Assembly: GCA_003559095.1 (NCBI GenBank)
Contig: PWMW01000264.1
Location: 29,065 to 93,064, forward strand
DNA length: 64,000 nt
Source of the DNA: Clostridiales bacterium
Lineage (GTDB): Bacteria > Bacillota > Limnochordia > Darwinibacteriales > B1SED10-159
Direction: 5' to 3'
Below the pieces are notes generated by a model. The model saw nothing but the letters and a program-made list of their open reading frames with translations. It was not told the origin of the DNA and made no database searches. Positions within the stretch are counted from its first letter, which is position 1. Each line of letters starts with the position of its first letter. This document shows positions 43,554 to 53,000 of the stretch, in pieces. Made by a program: the position numbers and the translations under genes.

Positions 43554-44537
43554 TCAGCGCTCGGCGAGAAAGCGCCACAATTCGTCTTCGATACTGTCCC
43601 CAATGGCTTCTTGGGAGCCATCAGGCCGTTTTAGTGTAACTCCCGAACCTTCCCCCTCTGCCCACCCTACCACTGCAGCGGCCATTCCGAGAGCTTCGAG
43701 GTGAAGTACCAACTCCCTGCCGCGCGGGGTCGCGATAAGCATGGCTCCTGAGGACAAAAGCCTCAATGGATCTAACTGTAGTCTGCGGCAGATACGCTCT
43801 GTCAAAGGCAGAACAGGAACAGAAGCCGCTTCAACCACTAGTTGAACCTGGGATGCCGTAGACATCTCCCAGGCTGCTCCCAGAACACCTGCTTCCGTTA
43901 CATCATGCATGGCATGGACGCCAAAGGCGGCTGCAGCCATTCCTTCCGGGATCACACTGAGCTGCGAACGCAGATAGGCCGCATCAGCATCCGTCACGAA
44001 GTTAAGTTCGTCAGCGAAGTCCTGCGCCAAAACCAAGGAGCCCTCAATACCAGCTGCTTTCGTAAGCACCAATTGATCGCCAGACTGCACCCCTGCCGTT
44101 GTCACATAAGCAGATTTTTTGGCTCGCCCCACGGCAGTCAAAGATATTACCGGATCCAAGACTCGTGATGTGACTTCGGTGTGGCCGCCAAGCACTTCAA
44201 TCCTCAAGGACTGTGCTTCGCCCGTGATCTCATCCATGATAGCCGCGACCATCGAGGCTGAATGGGTCTCTGGAACCAAAAGCAGGACCTGCACCCCAAT
44301 GGGGGCAGCGCCGCTGGCGGCGATATCGTTGCAGGCTACGTGAACGGCCAGCTGACCTGCACCCTGAAATGCTCCCGTGATGGGATCAGTGGACAGGACA
44401 CAGACTTCATCGCCAAAATCGATGACGGCACAATCCTCGCCCAAACCAGCATGAACCAATACATCCGGTCGGTGATATCCGACTTTGTTCAACACCAGCT
44501 CCTGCAGCTGGTGAGCTGTTAGCTTTCCGACTTTCAA
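43554..44537 (-). CDS. AIR synthase/HypE/ThiL-superfamily protein
   Basis: A protein of about 327 residues with the PurM-like ATP-binding fold (GLGEDCAVIDFGDEVCVLSTDPITGAFQGAGQLAVHVACNDIAASGAAPIGVQVLLLVP; VLGGHTEVTSRVLDPVISLTAVGRA; HDVTEAGVLGAAWEM; LSSGAMLIATP). The closest look is to HypE-like stand-alone AIR synthase proteins. It lacks the C-terminal Cys of true HypE, and no hydrogenase genes are near. The substrate is unknown. I use the TTG at 44537; other starts nearby are possible. Confidence 0.78.
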   Translation of the reverse strand: MKVGKLTAHQLQELVLNKVGYHRPDVLVHAGLGEDCAVIDFGDEVCVLSTDPITGAFQGAGQLAVHVACNDIAASGAAPIGVQVLLLVPETHSASMVAAIMDEITGEAQSLRIEVLGGHTEVTSRVLDPVISLTAVGRAKKSAYVTTAGVQSGDQLVLTKAAGIEGSLVLAQDFADELNFVTDADAAYLRSQLSVIPEGMAAAAFGVHAMHDVTEAGVLGAAWEMSTASQVQLVVEAASVPVLPLTERICRRLQLDPLRLLSSGAMLIATPRGRELVLHLEALGMAAAVVGWAEGEGSGVTLKRPDGSQEAIGDSIEDELWRFLAER

Positions 44538-44575
44538 ATGCTTCCACACCTTCCGTGCATTACCTTGCAAGAATG

Positions 44576-44968
44576 CTATCTGCGATATATGAATACACTG
44601 CCAGTGGTCATGTAGTGACGCAGTCGTTCCACCAAAAACCGTAGCCACAGTCGGCGCGTTCCCGGCAGGAGAAGGGATAGGCCCACGATATCCGTCAAAA
44701 AGCCAGGCGTCAGCAGTGTTAAGCCGCCCACAAGGATCATGACTCCATCCAACAGTGCATCACCAGGGAGCTGGCCGCTGTTCGTCTCCATCTGCAGCCG
44801 ACGCAGCACAACAAAGCCCTGCATTTTGGCCAACCAGGCGCCCACGGTCCCCGTGATCAAGACCAAGGCAACAGTGGCCAGGCCGCCGATGCGGCTGCCG
44901 ATCTCGATGAGAACAAACAGTTCGATCACAGGCACCAAGGTGAACAACAGCAACAGCTTCCAAAACAT
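44576..44968 (-). CDS. fxsA: FxsA family membrane protein
   Basis: A 130-residue protein with three or four helices. It shows the family pattern LVPVIELFVLIEIGSRIG, TGTVGAWLAKMQGFVVLRRLQ and GALLLLTPGFLTD-like GGLTLLTPGFLTDIVGLSLLLPGTR. In E. coli overproduction blocks phage T7 exclusion by F plasmids. Its normal role is unknown. It follows pyk after 22 bases, the same order as in Bacillus subtilis. Confidence 0.92.
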   Translation of the reverse strand: MFWKLLLLFTLVPVIELFVLIEIGSRIGGLATVALVLITGTVGAWLAKMQGFVVLRRLQMETNSGQLPGDALLDGVMILVGGLTLLTPGFLTDIVGLSLLLPGTRRLWLRFLVERLRHYMTTGSVFIYRR

Positions 44969-44990
44969 GCAATCCCGTCCTATCCGTTAA

Positions 44991-46415
44991 TCAAAGGTCT
45001 TCATCTATCCGATGTACCTGCAGCAGATTGGTGTTACCCGGGACACCCGATTTGACACCGGCTGTGATCGTCACAATGTCGCCTTTGTGAACCAAGTTCC
45101 ACTTTTTCGCGGCGGCTACAGACACATCGATCATCTCGTCAATGCTGCGCGGCGCTTTGGCCACCACTGGGTACACGCCCCAGACAGCCGACAGCTGGCG
45201 CGCCACATGTTCCTCCGGACAAACAGCCAAGACCGGCGCCTCGGGGCGAAACCGTGAAATGAACTTGGCGGTAGCGCCGGACTGCGTCCGGACCAAGATG
45301 GCCTTGACGCCCAAATCCTGGGCGGTTTGGCACGTGGCCAAGGAAATAGCATCGGCAATGCTGCGCGGACCTACCTTGCGCTTCTCATCCAGCATCTGGC
45401 GGTAGTCCATGGAACGTTCCATACGGAAGGCAATGCGCCCCATCATCTTGACCGCCTGTACAGGATAGGCACCCACGGCCGTCTCACCGGAAAGCATGAC
45501 GCAATCGGTGCCATCGAAAATAGCGTTGGCCACGTCGGTTACTTCGGCGCGAGTGGGTCGGGGATTGCGCGCCATGGAGTCCAGCATTTGGGTAGCGGTA
45601 ATGACTGGGATGCCAGCATCATTGCACTTCTTGATCATCATTTTCTGGGCTAATGGCACCTCTTCTGGGGGAATCTCCACACCCAAATCTCCCCGCGCCA
45701 CCATGATACCATCGGCGATCTCGATGATCTCATCAATATTCCGCAGACCTTCATCACTTTCGATTTTGGCAATGACCGGCAGGCACGTTCCCACTTCGGC
45801 CATAATATCTTTAACTTCTTGGATATGGGCACCACGGCGCACAAAAGATGCTGCGATGAAATCCACACCGTGTTCAACACCAAAACGAATATGTTCTACA
45901 TCCTCAGGGGTGATGGCCGGCAGATCCACATCCACCCCAGGCAGTGTCACACCTTTACGGGAGCCGCATTCACCGCCGACCACAACCGTGGTGATCACTT
46001 CGTTGCCTTCCACACGCTGTACTTCCAGTTCCAAAAGACCATCGTCAATGTAGATAATACGGCCCGGTTTCATATCCCGGGGCAGTGAAGGATAGCCCAC
46101 AAAGGAACGGGTGGCATCTCCCTCTATGGGGTCCGTCGTCAGTGTAAAGGTCTCGCCAGCTTTCAGCATAACCTTGCGATCTTTGAAGTGGCCAAGACGG
46201 ATTTTGGGTCCCTGGATATCCAAAAGCACACCAAGATTCCGGCCCATCTCAGCACTGGCTGCCCGCAGGTTGTGCAGTCGCTGCAGGTGTTCTTCGTTGG
46301 TTCCGTGGGAAAAGTTCAAGCGCGCAATATCCATGCCTGCGGTCAGCAGCTGCCGGATTCGTTCGGGGCTTTCGCTGGCCGGACCAATGGTGCAAACAAT
46401 CTTTGTTTTACGCAT
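44991..46415 (-). CDS. pyk: Pyruvate kinase
   Basis: A 474-residue glycolytic enzyme that makes pyruvate and ATP from phosphoenolpyruvate. It shows KIVCTIGPASESPE, ARLNFSHGTNEEHLQRL, LLDIQGPKIRLG, the catalytic and metal site VIAKIESDEGLRNIDEII, MVARGDLGVEIPPEEVP and ITATQMLDSMARNPRPTRAEVTDVANAIFDGTDCVMLSGETA. It lacks the extra phosphohistidine-like C-terminal domain seen in Bacillus. The gene follows pfkA after 26 bases. Confidence 0.97.
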   Translation of the reverse strand: MRKTKIVCTIGPASESPERIRQLLTAGMDIARLNFSHGTNEEHLQRLHNLRAASAEMGRNLGVLLDIQGPKIRLGHFKDRKVMLKAGETFTLTTDPIEGDATRSFVGYPSLPRDMKPGRIIYIDDGLLELEVQRVEGNEVITTVVVGGECGSRKGVTLPGVDVDLPAITPEDVEHIRFGVEHGVDFIAASFVRRGAHIQEVKDIMAEVGTCLPVIAKIESDEGLRNIDEIIEIADGIMVARGDLGVEIPPEEVPLAQKMMIKKCNDAGIPVITATQMLDSMARNPRPTRAEVTDVANAIFDGTDCVMLSGETAVGAYPVQAVKMMGRIAFRMERSMDYRQMLDEKRKVGPRSIADAISLATCQTAQDLGVKAILVRTQSGATAKFISRFRPEAPVLAVCPEEHVARQLSAVWGVYPVVAKAPRSIDEMIDVSVAAAKKWNLVHKGDIVTITAGVKSGVPGNTNLLQVHRIDEDL

Positions 46416-46441
46416 ACCGAAATCCCTCCGCTCTTGGGAAA

Positions 46442-47443
46442 CTAGATCGACGCCAGGATGTTCGCCAAATGGTAATACTCGAGGTCCAATTGCTTTTCTT
46501 GTGCCAAAGCATAGTCAAGGTTCCACGATTTGATCTTATGGTCTGCTTCCCCAACCATCTTGCCTGTTTTGCCCTGATGGAGCAGTTCCATGGCATGGTA
46601 TGCCAAGCGGCTGGCGAGGAGACGGTCATTGACGGTGGGTGCGCCGCCCCGCTGGATATGCCCCAGGATCGTCATCCGGGTCTCGTAACCAGTCTTTTCC
46701 TGCACATAATTGGCCACCTGCACAGAAGGGCTGTCGCTGGGAAGCCGGCCCGCCTCAGGGTCACCGGCCGCTCCCTCGGCCACCATGATAATGCTGTGAG
46801 TCTTGCCCTTGGCGTTAGCTTCTTCCAGTTTGGTACAAACCTCATCGAGACGGTACGGTACCTCGGGAATTAGGATCGCATCAGCGCCGCCGGCCAAGCC
46901 GGAGTACAGTGCTATATAGCCGGAATGTCGGCCCATAACTTCGATCACGTACACACGCTCATGGGAACTGGCCGTATCGCGGATCTTGTTGACCGCATCC
47001 AAGGCGGTGTTCACTGCTGTATCGAATCCGATGCAATAATCGGTACAGGCAATGTCGTTATCAATGGTACCGGGGATACCGATAATTTTGATTCCCAGTT
47101 TGTCCAGTTCCAACGCTCCGCGAAAGGACCCGTCGCCGCCGATCACCACCACAGCATCGATGGCGTGCTCTTTCAGCTGCTCCACGGCCTTGGCGCGGCC
47201 TTCAGGAGTCATGAAGGACTGCGAGCGGGCACTTTTCAGTACCGTGCCGCCGCGCTGAATAATTCCAGATACCGAACGACTGCTCATGGGCTCAATTTCC
47301 CCGCGGATCATGCCGTGATATCCGCGATAGATCGCATAGGGTTCGATACCGAAGTGAATGGCTGTCCGGACTACCGTCCGTATGGCCGCATTCATTCCAG
47401 GGGCATCGCCTCCGCTGGTCAAGACACCGATACGTCTAATCAT
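46442..47443 (-). CDS. pfkA: ATP-dependent 6-phosphofructokinase
   Basis: A 333-residue bacterial PFK that phosphorylates fructose 6-phosphate. It shows RIGVLTSGGDAPGMNAAIRTVV (ATP loop), VVIGGDGSFRGA, the catalytic PGTIDNDIACTDYCIGFDTA, MGRHSGYIALYSGLAGGADAILIPE and ILGHIQRGGAPT. Gly at the nucleotide site (GGDGS) favours ATP over pyrophosphate. I use the ATG at 47443, which overlaps the accA stop by 8 bases. The longer track ORF lies in accA. Confidence 0.97.
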   Translation of the reverse strand: MIRRIGVLTSGGDAPGMNAAIRTVVRTAIHFGIEPYAIYRGYHGMIRGEIEPMSSRSVSGIIQRGGTVLKSARSQSFMTPEGRAKAVEQLKEHAIDAVVVIGGDGSFRGALELDKLGIKIIGIPGTIDNDIACTDYCIGFDTAVNTALDAVNKIRDTASSHERVYVIEVMGRHSGYIALYSGLAGGADAILIPEVPYRLDEVCTKLEEANAKGKTHSIIMVAEGAAGDPEAGRLPSDSPSVQVANYVQEKTGYETRMTILGHIQRGGAPTVNDRLLASRLAYHAMELLHQGKTGKMVGEADHKIKSWNLDYALAQEKQLDLEYYHLANILASI

Positions 47444-48554
47444 GGTTGCGCTCACCGCCTTTCCCTTGGTCTTGTGTGTTGTCTTCTTTGCCCGACTCCT
47501 CCGGTGCAGATTCTGCAGCGGACGTGGCCTCGTCCGCTGCGGCACCGGCGGCATCATCGTCTGGTTCTGCGGGCTCAAGGGGAGCAGCTGGTTCAAAACC
47601 TGTTTCGTGGAATTCTCCGATGGAACGGAACCGCTGCAGACGTTGTTCGACCAACTGGTCTGGGCTCAAACGGCGCAGTTCAGCCAGGTGGCGTTTGAGA
47701 AAGGACTTCAACTGGCGGCCCATGGCTTCGTGATCGCGGTGGGCACCGCCAAGAGGTTCGGTGACAATGTCATCCACAATCCCAAAACGCATAAGATCCG
47801 TGGCCGTCAATTTGAGCATCTCGGCGGCCTCGGAGGCACGGCTGGAGTCCTTCCAAAGAATATTGGCACACATCTCGGGCGAAATCACGGAATACCATGC
47901 ATGTTCCAGCATGAGGATTCGGTTGCCTACACCGATGGCCAAAGCACCGCCACTGCCGCCTTCGCCAGTGATGGCACAGACGATGGGCACTCGTAAAAAG
48001 GACATCTGTTCAATACACTCGGCGATAACCAAACCTTGGCCGCGCTCTTCTGCAGCCAAACCCGGATACGCACCCACCACGTCAATCAAGGAGATGATTG
48101 GCCGACCAAACTTCTCGGCCTGCTTCATCAAGCGCAGGGCTTTGCGATAGCCTTCGGGATGCGGCAGACCAAAGTTACGGGCTACGTTCTCTTTGGTGTC
48201 TCGTCCCTTCTGAGGGCCCACAACTGTCACGGGTTCGCCGTCTAGGAGGGCAATGCCGCCGACAATGGCTCCGTCATCGCGCATGGTTCGGTCGCCATGC
48301 AGTTCCAGAAACTCGTCGAAGACCAGTTTCGTGTAGTCAAGCATGGTTGGCCGTTTGGGATGTCGCGCCATCATGACGCGCTGCCAAGGCGTCAGACGCT
48401 CATAAATTTCTTTGCGCTGCCGCTCAGCTTTCCGTTCCAATTCGGTTAGTTCCTGCGAAAAATCAATGCCTTGTTCCTGGATGAACTGCCGCAGTTCTTT
48501 GATGCGATTTTCCAGTTCCTCCAAAGGCTTCTCCCATTCAAATACAGTGTACAC
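47436..48554 (-). CDS. accA: Acetyl-CoA carboxylase carboxyltransferase, alpha subunit
   Basis: The alpha half of the carboxyltransferase that forms malonyl-CoA for fatty-acid synthesis, about 372 residues. It shows TPWQRVMMARHPKRPTMLDYTKLVFDEFLELHGDR, VGPQKGRDTKENVARNFGLPHPEGYRKALRLM, GAYPGLAAEERGQ and ITGEGGSGGALAIGVGNRILMLEHAWYSVISPE. Beyond residue 310 the enzyme has an acidic, alanine-rich tail of about 55 residues (EPDDDAAGAAADEATSA...) that relatives usually lack. The GTG at 48554 fits the TAGGAG spacing better than the track TTG. Confidence 0.95.
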   Translation of the reverse strand: MYTVFEWEKPLEELENRIKELRQFIQEQGIDFSQELTELERKAERQRKEIYERLTPWQRVMMARHPKRPTMLDYTKLVFDEFLELHGDRTMRDDGAIVGGIALLDGEPVTVVGPQKGRDTKENVARNFGLPHPEGYRKALRLMKQAEKFGRPIISLIDVVGAYPGLAAEERGQGLVIAECIEQMSFLRVPIVCAITGEGGSGGALAIGVGNRILMLEHAWYSVISPEMCANILWKDSSRASEAAEMLKLTATDLMRFGIVDDIVTEPLGGAHRDHEAMGRQLKSFLKRHLAELRRLSPDQLVEQRLQRFRSIGEFHETGFEPAAPLEPAEPDDDAAGAAADEATSAAESAPEESGKEDNTQDQGKGGERNHD

Positions 48555-48566
48555 GTTCTTCAACTC

Positions 48567-49415
48567 CTACACATGATAGCTCAACAGCATGGCCACGGTG
48601 CTGCGCATCTCGGCCCGTGGGACGATGGCGTCGAGCATACCGTGTTCCAACGCAAATTCCGCTGTCTGGAAATCCTCGGGCAATTTTTGGCGAGTAGTTT
48701 CTGCCACAATCCGCGGTCCCGCAAATCCAATCAAAGCGCCGGGTTCCGCCATAATGATATCACCCAAGGATGCGAAACTGGCATAGATGCCCCCCATGGT
48801 GGGATGCGTCAGGACGGAAAGGTACAGCTGGCCGCAGCGGCGGAATCGCCCCACCGCTTGTGAAGTCTTTGCCATCTGCATGAGACTAAAGATCCCTTCA
48901 TGCATCCGGGCACCACCGCCACCTCCGGAAAAGACAACAATGGGTAGTTCACGGCTGCAGGCCAGATCAAAGCCCCGTGTCAGCTGCTCGCCGACAACGC
49001 TGCCCATGCTGCCGCCAATGAAGCCGAAGTCGATGAGGGCCAGAACCAGCGGAATTCCGTCAATACGGGCTGTTCCTATCTTGATAGCATCATCGAGTCC
49101 TGTCCGTTCCCGGGCCTGCTGCAGTTTTTCTTCATAGTTGGGAAAACCCAACGGGTTTCCAGCTTGCAGGGGCTGCAGGGGCTGAAAAGTATCAGGGTCC
49201 ACCAGGTGCGCTGTCCGCTGATGTACGGATATCCGAAAATGATATCCACATTTGCCGCAGACGTGCATAGTCTTGTCCAACTCTTTGCGGTAGATCATGG
49301 CCTGGCAGCGTTCACACTGCACCCAGAGATTATCGGGAACTTCCTTGCGCACCGGCTGTTCGGCCTTGGGTCGAACCGTAACATACTTAGGTTTGCTGCG
49401 AAATACGCGTAACAT
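48567..49415 (-). CDS. accD: Acetyl-CoA carboxylase carboxyltransferase, beta subunit
   Basis: The 282-residue partner of AccA. An N-terminal zinc ribbon (CERCQAMIYRKELDKTMHVCGKCGYHF) is followed by the crotonase-type core (IDFGFIGGSMGSVVGEQLTRGF; IVVFSGGGGGARMHEGIFSLMQMAKTS; PTMGGIYASFASLGDIIMAEPGALIGFAGPRIV). accD and accA are adjacent as in Bacillus, and the accA ribosome site overlaps the accD stop. Confidence 0.97.
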   Translation of the reverse strand: MLRVFRSKPKYVTVRPKAEQPVRKEVPDNLWVQCERCQAMIYRKELDKTMHVCGKCGYHFRISVHQRTAHLVDPDTFQPLQPLQAGNPLGFPNYEEKLQQARERTGLDDAIKIGTARIDGIPLVLALIDFGFIGGSMGSVVGEQLTRGFDLACSRELPIVVFSGGGGGARMHEGIFSLMQMAKTSQAVGRFRRCGQLYLSVLTHPTMGGIYASFASLGDIIMAEPGALIGFAGPRIVAETTRQKLPEDFQTAEFALEHGMLDAIVPRAEMRSTVAMLLSYHV

Positions 49416-49432
49416 GAGTCACCTTCCTTAAC

Positions 49433-49633
49433 TTACCGGCCAAATGAATTGGAAAGAATCTCATGAGCTTCTTCCACTTCAGACTCCGGTACCAAAAGCT
49501 CGACGCTGCCGGACGCCCCGAGGTGCGGCGCTCCGATGGGTCGCTGCATCACGAGGATTCCTTCTTCTTCCAGCAGCTCCTTTAACATATCAGCAATGGG
49601 ATGATTGGGAGCGATATAAACCACAGTCCACAC
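49433..49633 (-). CDS. Small DUF2007-like protein
   Basis: A protein of about 66 residues starting at GTG 49633: WTVVYIAPNHPIADMLKELLEEEGILVMQRP ... VELLVPESEVEEAHEILSNSFG. The alternating strand-helix pattern with a final helix resembles the DUF2007 (putative signal-transducing) family. The function is unknown. It lies between mtrB and accD on the same strand, 17 bases before accD, so it is probably co-transcribed. The start is uncertain. Confidence 0.6.
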   Translation of the reverse strand: MWTVVYIAPNHPIADMLKELLEEEGILVMQRPIGAPHLGASGSVELLVPESEVEEAHEILSNSFGR

Positions 49634-49752
49634 GGAGCGTGATCCCCCTTCAACGAATTTAGCTTGGCTTGGACAGCACGGCATTGGCCAGTGATGGATC
49701 CGAGAACCGGAATCCAGTTTGCAGGGCCATGCGGCTGCAGGCCCCCGCGCAT

Positions 49753-50010
49753 CTACGAGGTTTGCGGTGGGCTCTGCCGTCCTTCGGTTTCACAGACGCC
49801 CAGTTTGGTAAACACCTGGGCGCGCCCGCGGATTTTGATCGCCGACGTGTGGTCGGTGAACTGGGCCACCATCACTTCGCCCTTATCCAGTTTTTCACTG
49901 TGATGGAACTTGGTATCGTGGCCGCGGGTCAAGCCGATGATGGTCACACCATTCTCCAAGGCCTTGATCATAATGTAATCGCAGTTGACAGCCTGATTCA
50001 GTTCTGCCAT
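49753..50010 (-). CDS. mtrB: Trp RNA-binding attenuation protein TRAP
   Basis: An 85-residue TRAP. It shows the conserved core [52 protein letters not shown]. This includes the tryptophan-pocket residues ([14 protein letters not shown], the HT in QFTDHTSAI) and the RNA-contacting lysines KLDKGE and KIRG. TRAP forms an 11-mer that, when loaded with tryptophan, wraps trp leader RNA at GAG/UAG repeats. There are no trp genes, mtrA or anti-TRAP here. It sits between dnaE and accD, an unusual place. The C-terminus is about 10 residues longer than in B. subtilis. Confidence 0.95.
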   Translation of the reverse strand: MAELNQAVNCDYIMIKALENGVTIIGLTRGHDTKFHHSEKLDKGEVMVAQFTDHTSAIKIRGRAQVFTKLGVCETEGRQSPPQTS

Positions 50011-50088
50011 GATGGTGAGCCCTCCTTTTCTTTTCCATGAACCAGTTGGTTCTAAATTCTGTTCTGCGGCAGCAATCTCCTTTTTCTC

Positions 50089-53000
50089 CTAGGAAGTTTC
50101 ATCCCGGAACTGGCCGTACGGATCGATGAAGCGGTGCGCAATATGCGCGTCGATCAGCGCTTGGCGCAGTTCGGCGCTGCCGTCAACCCAGAGTTGGTTG
50201 TCAGCTAGATGAAGAATATCATCCGCAAAAGCCAGGATGACAGGGACGGGACCGCGATGCCGCTGAGCGATGCCGGCAGCCTGTGCCACTTGTTCCGCCG
50301 TAGGTGATAACACCAGCCACTGCGTTAAGGGAAGCTGTGACTCCACCATGAACGCACCGCTCTGGTCTTGGCCGAGTACAGCCCACCATTGATGGAGCTG
50401 CATCCCAGGGGGGCGTTCGCTGCAGACGAATATAGCGATGCCCTGCTGTGTGTAGAGCTGACCACGCCAACTGCCATCTCGTCGCTGCAGGCTCAAAACC
50501 ATTCCCGCCTCCACCCGGTCAAAGGCATGGCGCAGGGGCTCTAGATGCTCCCGCCACAGTTGTGCCGGGTGATGAACCAGATGGAAGCCAAAGGCCTCCT
50601 GCTCCCACTGGGCCCATTGGGCTGCTGTCGGCAAGGTTCGATCCGCTTTGGCCAGCAGTCCCTGCAGGCTGCTCCATATCTGCGACCGTTCTCCTAGAAA
50701 ATCCAAAGCGCCTGTCTTGATCAGTGCCAGCAGCGTCTCTTCCGGAACCCGCATCTGCTGAACCAAACTGGCCAAGCTCAATGATTCCCCGTCAGATACG
50801 GAGGTCTGCAGTCTGTCCAGAAGCTGCCGGTTCATTCCGCGGACTACGCCTAATCCCAAACGCAGCTCATGGACCCCCAGTGGTTCTGCTTCCCATTGGC
50901 CGCTGCGCAGATCTGGAGGCAGGATCTTGACGCGGCTGCGCAGTGCCTGGAGCAGAACATCCCGCAGCCCTCGGCGATCCCCCTCCTGCAGCACAGCAGC
51001 GAAGAACGCTGCGGGATAATGCCGCTTCAAAAAGGCGCACTGGAATGTAATGCGAGCGTAGGATGCGCTGTGGGACTTATTGAAGGCATAGCCGCCAAAG
51101 CGCTCCATGTGAGCAAACAATGTCTGAGCTTCCGCAGCACTCATACCCTGCTGTTGGGCCCCTGTTACAAATCGCTTTCGATACTGTTGGATCAGCCGTG
51201 GCTGCTTCTTGCTCATGGCGGAGCGCAGTTCGTCTGCTTCTGCCAACGAGAGCCCACCAATACTATGGGCGGCGCGCATCACCTGTTCTTGATAGATCAA
51301 AAGACCATGGGTTTCGGTGGCGATGGCAGCAAGCATTGGATGCACAGATTCGGAATCCGTTTCGCCACGACGACGCCTGGCCAGAGACGGGACAAACTGC
51401 AGAGGACCAGGCCGTCCCACAGCCAACAGGGCGGTAAGATCAGCAAAATCCCGCGGCTGCAGCTGCCGGATAACATCCTGAAAAAGAGAACTTTCCAACT
51501 GAAAGACACCAAAGGTATCGCCGCTGCAAATGGTATCGTATACCGCGGAATCGTTGAGATCAAGGGCGCGTAAGCTAAAGGCTGGATCGTGCTTGCGGAC
51601 CCACTGTTCAGCGCGGTGGAGGATAGTCAACGTTCGCAGACCTAAGACATCGATCTTCAACAAGCCCATATTCTGCAGGGATTCCATGTCCATGTGAGTA
51701 ACGCCCAACCCTTCAGCAGTATAACGCATGCTGGTATAGCTGAGCAATGGTTGTTTGGCCAAGACAATCCCCGCAGCGTGGATGCTCAGGGAACGTTTGC
51801 GCCCAAAAAGGCCCTGTGCTGCTCGCAGCAGCATTTCGGCCTCGGGCACGGCGTGCAATAAGGAGTCCCAACGGGGCGCCTCGCGCATGGTATCGGCTAG
51901 TTTCAGACATCGTTCAAGGATGTCGTCGCTCACATTCAGCACTTTGGCAGCATCACGGAGGGCTGCCCGGACACCGAAGGTTCCATAGGTTCCAATCTGG
52001 GCAGCATACTCCCGGCCATAGCGCCTGAGAACATACTGCACAACCGCATCGCGTCGCTGCGCGCAGAAGTCCAGGTCGATATCCGGTGGCGACTGGCGAT
52101 TGGGATTCAAGAAACGCTCAAACAAGAGGTCGTACTCTAGAGGATCCACATCAGTGATCCCCAAAGCATAGGCCGTTAGACTGCCGGCAGCGCTGCCCCG
52201 TCCAGGTCCCACAGGCACACCTTGGCTGCGGGCGTAGCGAACAATGTCAGCAACGATAAAAAAATACTCCGCAAATCCTAAGCGTTCAATGACGTCACAC
52301 TCGTTCTCCAGTCGCTGCACATACTGCGGCCCAGAGGTAGGTAGACGCTGCTCCAGAGCCCTGCGAGCTTCGCTGAAGAGACTGTCATGGTCCGACAGCG
52401 AAGGCAGCTGCGTGCCGGAGAATGTCAGTTCCACTCGACAGCGTTGCGCGATGGCTGCGGTGTTGCTCACCGCACCGGTGAATCCGGAAAATCGCTGCAC
52501 CATCAAGTCCGGCTTCGCTAAAGGTCGCCAACTCCGGCCCAATGGGCGGGGTTGTTCACTGCCCGATTTGGTCGGGTGATTCTGCAGACTGTGCATGCAG
52601 CGCAGAGCTATTTCCTGGTGGGCGTGAAGCAGACAGCCTTCTTGACTGCCGGCAAACTCGGCGCCATGGGCCTCCAGGCAGTTATACAGCTGTTCGCTGC
52701 TCTGCCGCTTTTCGGCAGCGTCCACTTCCAACTGTACAAACCAAGCCCCAGGTCCGAAAATGTCCAATCCTACTTGGTACAGTTCGCGGATGGCCCGTTT
52801 GTCCCCCGCTGCCAACGCGTCATTGAACCAACCGCAGCCGGTGCTGCCTGTCAAGGCAAGGAGACCCTTTCGAAACTGCGTCAAATCAGCAGCGGTCGGT
52901 GTCTGTTCCTGAGAGGCCAGACGCAGCAGGTTCTGATATCCTGCGTTATTCTCCGCCAATAGCACGAGACGGCGCTGGTTGGGCCCATGTTGTACCGAAA

